37,678 bases of DNA. Source: Cyanobium sp. ARS6 (GTDB taxonomy: Bacteria; Cyanobacteriota; Cyanobacteriia; PCC-6307; Cyanobiaceae). The stretch covers positions 1-37,678 of the forward strand of contig NYZI01000130.1 in the NCBI GenBank assembly GCA_002687115.1. Reading direction: 5' to 3'. This document shows, one piece after another, positions 33,479-37,678 of this stretch (positions within the stretch are counted from its first letter, which is position 1; each line of letters starts with the position of its first letter). The translations under genes and the position numbers were made by a program. Under the pieces are notes generated by a model. It had not been told where the DNA came from. It made no database searches and saw nothing but the letters and a program-made list of their open reading frames with translations.

Positions 33479-33573
33479 CTGAAGAGCAAATATCTCAAAA
33501 CAGTCCACAACTAAATCCTCATTATTTAGCAAATAAGCAATATCAATGAAGGTGTCAACGAAATCAATAAAAA

Positions 33574-34409
33574 CTAAGTCGTTGCATGTTCATCCTCTGA
33601 GCATTCGGCGAGGCTCAGAATTCCAACAACGAAAAACACAATAGAACCCATGAGAGTTGTTCGGATTGACATTTCTATGTTAATTACACTCAAACTATGA
33701 AAACTGACTGGAAGGGCTGCAACTGCAGATTGCATAAACCATAGACACCCCAGGCCGTTGACAATCGCAATCCACCAACCAAGATGCATCGGCTCATAGA
33801 CAAGAAGTTTTCCATATCCGACCTCCAACAAGCCTTCCATCGCAGAGATTAAAAATAGAACTGAACCAACGAAATTTGGAAAAATTACCAATATCAGCCA
33901 GCTATATTCACTTGAGCGTGGATAAGCCCACAGGAAGAGGTATTAACATTAAACAAGATAGTCCTCGCGCTTTGTGTTGCGGCACATCGAAACCCACACC
34001 ATTTCCATGATCTTGTATTTTTCGGAAGTTTTTTAATCGCAATTCTTGCTTGTTGAAGCTGCCAGAAACCGCCTGCTGTGAAAAATATTGATCCATTAGC
34101 AAGTAATGCCGAACTGGTATTAAAATTACTTGTACTAACAAGAGATACAAAGGACCCAAGAGCAAACAAGAAAGGGCCAACAATGAAGGCTATGGCCGTA
34201 GACACTTCTAGACGCTTAATTCTTTTTGCACTAAAGAGCGATCGAATAATTTGATGAAAATTCAGGCGCTGGATATGTCGGCCCCACAAGGGCCCATGTC
34301 CCTTACGAAGACGACTAGACCAAATTCCATCACGATGCAGCCACGCCGTAACGGATAGTCTGTTTTGCCAGTAAGGGATTAACTCAGGCTCGGTACTGTT
34401 GATAATCAA
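33574..34409 (-). pseudogene. Membrane protein split by a frameshift (YrhK-like repeats)
   Basis: Two minus-strand frames together read as one polytopic protein. The first (TTG 34409 downward) has AWLHRDGIWSSRL, the helices AIAFIVGPFLFALGSFVSL and LLANGSIFFTAGGFWQLQQA, and ends usefully at ILFNVNT. The second, in the -1 frame, continues as FLWAYPRSSEYSW, then ILVIFPNFVGSVLFLISAMEG, HLGWWIAIVNGLGCLWFM and a final helix. The two parts complete a pattern of repeated G-S-x-x-F helices resembling YrhK-domain proteins. The switch falls near 33932-33945 and needs one added base. Each half alone would be an odd truncated protein. Envelope location is predicted; function is unknown. Confidence 0.65.
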
Positions 34410-34478
34410 AACCTCGATGGGTCATTATGAAAGAATATTTGCGCATTGACAGGTCGCTTTTTACTTGAATTCAGCAAA

Positions 34479-34641
34479 TTATTTCTTAGGACCATACAAC
34501 CATTCGCCCTTTAAGGTTTTTTCCATTCTGATGATTTATATTGAGAATCGCATCTAGGGTCCGCTGGTGCTGTTCACGGAAGTGGAGGGGGAAGGATGCA
34601 ATCTGAAGGTAACGTATATCCATAATCATGTACTCGGACAT
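34479..34641 (-). pseudogene. Possible relic of a small gene with frameshift
   Basis: From ATG 34641 (MSEYMIMDIRYLQI) a 51-codon frame runs to a TAA. At the six-A run just before its end, the frame one base over reads TLKGEWLYGPKK and stops at 34481-34479, which looks more protein-like than the original ending (LKGRMVVWS). Removing one A from the run would join them (HQNGKTLKGEWLYG). The gene family is not recognised and the evidence is thin. Confidence 0.3.
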
Positions 34642-34674
34642 TTCGATTACTTGGTTTTGATAAAAGTGCATTAA

Positions 34675-35532
34675 TCACAGGTAGCCTTTGAACAGCTCGC
34701 ACTGGGCCGTTGTAGATGAACCACCAAAACGAATTTCAATGTCAGCTGAAACTCTGGTATGGAAAGCTTAGACACAGGAGAGATTAACTCCTGCCGTAAC
34801 ACCACTGGTTATTTCGCAAGACAGGCGGCCGAGTACACTTGAAGCATCGGCCTTACCTGAATCACCACTTTGGTAGTAGTAACCAACAGATGCATTCAAT
34901 GCAGAAGTGATGAAATAACCAACATCAAGTCCGTAGGTGTTAAGGGCACCCCCTTGGTAAAATAAGTTTAGGTCTTGCTCCGTATCACCAACAGGAAGCA
35001 AGGCATAAGCATTGAAGTTCCAGTTATTGGAGACCTCTTCTGCACTGACTGCCACCTGCTGGAAGAGAGCACTCTTCTCTGTGCCGCTGACATTGATGCC
35101 GGTGTCGGTTCCAGCTGTGTTCATCGGGAAGCTGTCATAACCAGCATTCAGCCCGTACATCCAGCGGTGGTCTCCATTCAGCCAGCGATAGCCAACACGC
35201 GTTGAAGTGCTGACGGTGGTGCCAGCGACATCGGTGTTAATGATGCTGCTATCTCCTGCAAGATCAGCGAAGTTGACGTAGATCAGAACATCAACGAACC
35301 AAACGCTGTTGTCGCCAATAGAGAGGGGCAAGAACCCACCAATGCCCGCCTGATTGGGCGTGCCAGCACCTTGCAGTGCGCCCTGGAAGCCAAAGGTGGG
35401 TTTGACCACATCCTTGAGGCTGATGCTCATCACATCACCGAGATCCTCTGCACTGCCGTCCTGCGCCTTCAAAGGCACCGGGGCAATGGCAACAGCAGAA
35501 GCCAGCAATCCAATCGCGAGGCGGCGAAGCAT
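34675..35532 (-). pseudogene. Outer-membrane beta-barrel protein ended by an in-frame TAA
   Basis: ATG 35532 starts a signal peptide (MLRRLAIGLLASAVAIAPVP, cleavage near LKA-QD). The open part (254 aa, to 34768) is built of alternating strands with turn residues: TRVGYRWLNGDHRWMYGLNA, FFVDVLIY-type strands, FNAYALLPVGDTEQ and LDVGYFITSALNASVGYYYQ. This resembles the beta-domain of inverse autotransporter/intimin-type proteins (PF11924-like). After TAA 34770-34768 the same frame continues for 30 codons as AFHTRVSADIEIRFGGSS to TGA 34677-34675, keeping the barrel-like strand pattern. A GAA codon at the stop would restore it. The truncated 254-aa protein may still be made but lacks its last strand or strands. 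Confidence 0.65.
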
Positions 35533-35630
35533 GGATCGCACGTCAGTGCGCGCATAATGCCGAGCTTTGCTTGGTTGCGGCAGCAGCCTTTTGAATTCGC
35601 GGCTAGTACTGGTGTCCTGGTTGCGCGTAT

Positions 35631-35903
35631 ATGTCGATTGACCACGGGGTTTACAGCTCACCCGAGTCAGAGAAGCCGGTGTTTCTGTACGTTGCTCCAG
35701 GGATGACGGTGATCGTCAAGCACGACTATCTGACCGGAGAGCAACACGAAAAGGATTAGTGGATGGGTCAGGTGATCCACTGCGGAGGTGCTGCACGTGA
35801 TCCGAAGATCCACAACCTCATCCAGATCGCTGATGTGGATTCAGGCGTGATCCGCTGGGTCAACGCTGATCTCGTGACCCACATCATCCCGGCGATTTCC
35901 TGA
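35631..35903 (+). pseudogene. DUF3104 family gene interrupted by TAG
   Basis: From ATG 35631 the frame reads PVFLYVAPGMTVIVKHDYLT...HEKD, then TAG (35757-35759), then WMGQVIHCGGAARDPK, LIQIADVDSGVIRWVNADLV and a stop at 35903. Together this is a complete DUF3104 protein of about 90 residues. Family members have Trp-Trp at the stop position (DWWMG), so TGG to TAG explains the break. DUF3104 is a small family of marine picocyanobacteria of unknown function. The second part could start at an internal ATG (35763) but would lack the N-terminal strands. It lies divergent from the beta-barrel gene. Confidence 0.72.
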
Positions 35904-36006
35904 CGAAATCACCAGATCGGATGAAAACTTGGCGTTAAGGGTTATTGGCTGTGGTGTCACGGCACTAACTACAAGCAGCAGACACGCCGGCAACGCAAGA
36001 ATCAGG

Positions 36007-36369
36007 TCAAAGAATATAACGGAAGTTTTTAACTATTTGAAAGTTTCTCGCTGTTATTGGATGTTCTTTTTGCTCAAACCTGTTATTGAATTTTTCTGCT
36101 TCAGCTCTGTCTTGTTCAGTAAATTCACCCTCTTTCCCCAAGAATTGCCTTGAAGTTGGTTCATATTGACATTTGCGATTATAAAAATGAGGATGTGAAA
36201 TCCTCTCTACCCCTGTTCGCCAGTCTATCTCAACATGTTTAAATTTAATTACTTCACCTCTCCTTTGCCATTCGTGACAAGCAGTTATTGCGTGCTCCTT
36301 TGATGGATACCTAACGCTGCATCCACCGATGAACAGAGCAATACTACAAATAGATAAATACTTTTTCAT
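36007..36369 (-). CDS. Small lipoprotein, 120 aa
   Basis: ATG 36369 starts a lipoprotein signal (MKKYLSICSIALFIGGC) with the lipobox IGGC, so Cys17 should be lipidated and the protein anchored in the outer or inner membrane. The mature part has SVRYPSKEHAITACHEW near its start and a second Cys (RKCQYEP), then a charged helix (GKEGEFTEQDRAEAEKFNNRF). Similar small lipoproteins starting with C-S-V-x-Y-P-S-K occur in several marine Synechococcus, with no known role. It appears intact, unlike most neighbours. Confidence 0.75.
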   Translation of the reverse strand: MKKYLSICSIALFIGGCSVRYPSKEHAITACHEWQRRGEVIKFKHVEIDWRTGVERISHPHFYNRKCQYEPTSRQFLGKEGEFTEQDRAEAEKFNNRFEQKEHPITARNFQIVKNFRYIL

Positions 36370-36538
36370 TCTTTATCTATAACTGGCTGCCCTGCGTGTT
36401 GTATCCCCCAAATGGGTGATGTGGTCACGGGGCTTTTAGGGGATCTTGAAGGAGCCCACCTCTAACAGGCAGTGCATGTTGCAGCGGTTCCTCACAACGG
36501 CTCCATGCACGTGGCTGTTGATCAACTAACGCGGAAGA

Positions 36539-36573
36539 CGGTGACGCCAAGGATCCAGGGCAATAAAAAACCC
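36539..36573. repeat. 35-bp repeat, left copy
   Basis: CGGTGACGCCAAGG followed by ATCCAGGGCAATAAAAAACCC. It matches the copy at 37549-37583 in 33 of 35 positions, in the same orientation 1010 bp away. It leads directly into a hairpin. Confidence 0.8.
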
Positions 36574-36592
36574 CACACGTGGCGAGGTGTGA
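36565..36592 (-). terminator. Terminator of the RTX-like gene
   Basis: On the minus strand CACAC / GTGTG forms a stem with an 8-base loop, followed by GGG and six T. It is 29 bp beyond the stop of the RTX-like gene. The stem is short, so strength is uncertain. Confidence 0.5.
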
Positions 36593-36620
36593 TCGGTGTA
36601 TGGGTAAGCGAGTAATGAAT

Positions 36621-37292
36621 TCAAGCAAGAACCTCGAAGTTTACTGCCACTAATTGACCCGGATCAGCATGCACGATTGAATTGTAAACATCAGATCCTG
36701 TGGCGCCTTTAATAAAAATTTGGTCGCCGGATTCACTCATAAGGGTGGTCCCAAAACCATTCTGAATGATTTCAATCTGACCTGTATATTTACGAGGACC
36801 TTCAATGGCATCAATACCATTAATTGCCTCTACGGAGATCTTATCTTTCTGCGAAAGGTTAAAGTCCCATACTTGATCTATCCCTTTTGACATCATGAAT
36901 ACGTCAGCACCAGCTACACCAATTAGTACGTCGCTTTCAGCGCCTGCGTATAAAAAGTCCTCATCATTTTGACCCAAAAGGAAATCGTTTCCGCCACTGC
37001 CGATCAACACGTCACGACCACCTCCACCCTCCATAAAGACATTATAATTTCCTCTAACAATCAGATGATCATCGCCTTCATTTCCACCTAGAGCGAAAGC
37101 TTCATATCCATCGGGTAAACCCGGGACGTCATCAGACGTTATTTTTTGGGGTCCGTCTACTGCAACTACTTCTTCACTGACCTTGTCGCGCTCACAAACT
37201 CTGTCGCTTTCAACGGCTTTGTCTCCTTCAAAAACTCGGGCAATATCTTTACCGGCTTGGTCCCACCATTCAGGAGAAAGGAAATCAGCCAT
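36621..37292 (-). CDS. RTX-like calcium-binding repeat protein, 223 aa
   Basis: ATG 37292 (MADFLSPEWWDQAGKD) gives 223 aa. An acidic N-terminal region leads into degenerate glycine-aspartate nonapeptides at about residues 60-130: LGGNEGDDHLI, MEGGGGRDVLIGSGGNDFLLG, AESDVLIGVAGADVF. The C-terminal half is beta-rich (VWDFNLSQKDKISV; SGDQIFIKGATGSDVY). Repeat proteins of this type bind calcium and are usually exported by type I secretion with a C-terminal signal, so no N-terminal signal peptide is expected and none is seen. A role at the cell surface or outside is inferred. No secretion genes are nearby. It is intact, unlike the RTX relic at 33 kb. Confidence 0.7.
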   Translation of the reverse strand: MADFLSPEWWDQAGKDIARVFEGDKAVESDRVCERDKVSEEVVAVDGPQKITSDDVPGLPDGYEAFALGGNEGDDHLIVRGNYNVFMEGGGGRDVLIGSGGNDFLLGQNDEDFLYAGAESDVLIGVAGADVFMMSKGIDQVWDFNLSQKDKISVEAINGIDAIEGPRKYTGQIEIIQNGFGTTLMSESGDQIFIKGATGSDVYNSIVHADPGQLVAVNFEVLA

Positions 37293-37548
37293 GATCTTTA
37301 AAGCAACGGGTAAAAGTGAGAGTGTTTTGAACACCTTTGTTTGAACACTTCTGTTCTATAACTCGTAAATGCTTCCCAACAGGGGGACGACCGAACCTCG
37401 AAGCACGGTTTAGCGTGCACTTATGCGTAGCCGAGAAATTCCATGAAGCCCACTGCACAGCTCTGGTGTAGCCCCCACGAGATTCTGGATAGCAACTGGT
37501 GAATGGCTCAGAACCACCTGCCTAGCTGGGCTTGGCTCACTTTGAAGC

Positions 37549-37583
37549 CGGTGACGCCAAGGCTCCATGGCAATAAAAAACCC
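37549..37583. repeat. 35-bp repeat, right copy
   Basis: CGGTGACGCCAAGG followed by CTCCATGGCAATAAAAAACCC, differing from the left copy at two positions. It likewise runs into a hairpin, so the duplicated unit seems to include a terminator. Confidence 0.8.
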
Positions 37584-37595
37584 GCACTGGGCGGG
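37575..37595 (-). terminator. Rho-independent terminator
   Basis: On the minus strand CCCGC / GCGGG forms a stem with a 5-base loop, followed by six T. It would end a minus-strand gene lying to the right, outside the window. Confidence 0.7.
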
Positions 37596-37678
37596 GGTGA
37601 CCGGAGTGAGTTGTTTTGTCGGGAGATCGATAGCGACTCCTAAACGCCCCCTGCTTTTCCCTTCAAGGGTTTTGTATA

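Larger units (their letters stand above)
36370..36620. other. Intergenic stretch with a repeat and terminator
   Basis: Between the lipoprotein start and the RTX-like gene. It contains the left copy of the 35-bp repeat and the weak terminator for the RTX-like gene. An open frame crossing it on the minus strand runs through the terminator and has no coding character. Confidence 0.5.
37293..37678. other. Upstream region of the RTX-like gene, no gene seen
   Basis: This 386-bp end of the window holds the probable promoter of the RTX-like gene, the right repeat copy and a minus-strand terminator. No open frame on either strand looks coding. Confidence 0.5.

Noticed and set aside
33035-35903. Stop-codon recoding or a suppressor tRNA as explanation of interrupted genes
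   Set aside because: TGA, TAA and TAG each interrupt different genes in a small area, two further breaks are indels, and core genes use all stops normally. Gene decay is simpler.
36425-36628. 67-codon minus-strand ORF next to the RTX-like gene
   Set aside because: It crosses the repeat and terminator and overlaps the end of the real gene; composition is not coding-like.
1-37678. CRISPR arrays, insertion sequences, prophage genes, rRNA or riboswitches
   Set aside because: Looked for regularly spaced repeats, transposase or phage structural motifs and known RNA elements; none were seen. No second copy of the tRNA-Ser 3' end (attachment site) is present in the window.

Overview
The window looks like a chromosome segment of a marine unicellular cyanobacterium of the Synechococcus/Cyanobium type (subcluster 5.1-like). 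This rests on the gene families present: DUF3531, a CPP1-like J-domain protein, a DUF92/VTE6-like protein, DUF3104, a B12-dependent NrdJ, a fused-permease PhnDCE transporter and an IspG of cyanobacterial type. It also rests on the compact layout with many 4-bp start/stop overlaps and on moderately high G+C in the first 32 kb. No named strain can be assigned from sequence alone.

Layout. 1-6 kb: small hypotheticals, an AEC-family transporter, an AlkB-like dioxygenase, a DUF723-like zinc-finger protein, an EcsC-like protein, a DUF938 methyltransferase-like protein, and a ribbon-helix-helix gene overlapping a 138-aa gene. 5.6-11 kb: a minus-strand run of aminotransferase, phnD, phnC, fused phnE and an SGNH/GDSL hydrolase. 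11-14.8 kb: a plus-strand run of VOC protein, family-4-like uracil-DNA glycosylase, ispG and a C-terminal processing protease. 14.8-20 kb: two secreted or low-complexity proteins, a small membrane protein with a clear terminator, and mfd. 20-27 kb: a YqhA/UPF0114 membrane protein, an alternative sigma factor, DUF92, rsmE-DUF3531, an ECF-like ATPase, Hsp33 and a CPP1-like protein. 27-32.5 kb: a frameshifted hypothetical, a methyltransferase and prfC in one overlapping operon, divergent from nrdJ.

At 32.5 kb a tRNA-Ser(UGA) marks a change in character. The following 5 kb is AT-richer and holds mostly envelope or secreted protein genes. Several are broken: an RTX-type protein with in-frame stops, a membrane protein split by a frameshift, an outer-membrane beta-barrel gene ended by an in-frame TAA, and a DUF3104 gene interrupted by TAG. 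A lipoprotein gene and a second RTX-like gene appear intact, the latter flanked by two near-identical ~35-bp sequences that each run into a minus-strand terminator. I read this as a decaying genomic island beside a tRNA gene.

The core genes mostly cover maintenance: DNA repair (AlkB, UDG, Mfd), dNTP synthesis (NrdJ), translation (PrfC, RsmE), isoprenoid synthesis (IspG) and protein quality control (Ctp, Hsp33). The Phn transporter adds a phosphonate or phosphite uptake role. I see no convincing novel multi-gene defence or metabolic system. The most informative observations are the broken genes, which ordinary ORF calling would misreport, the UDG that lacks three of its four expected iron-sulfur ligands, and several unlisted small proteins.
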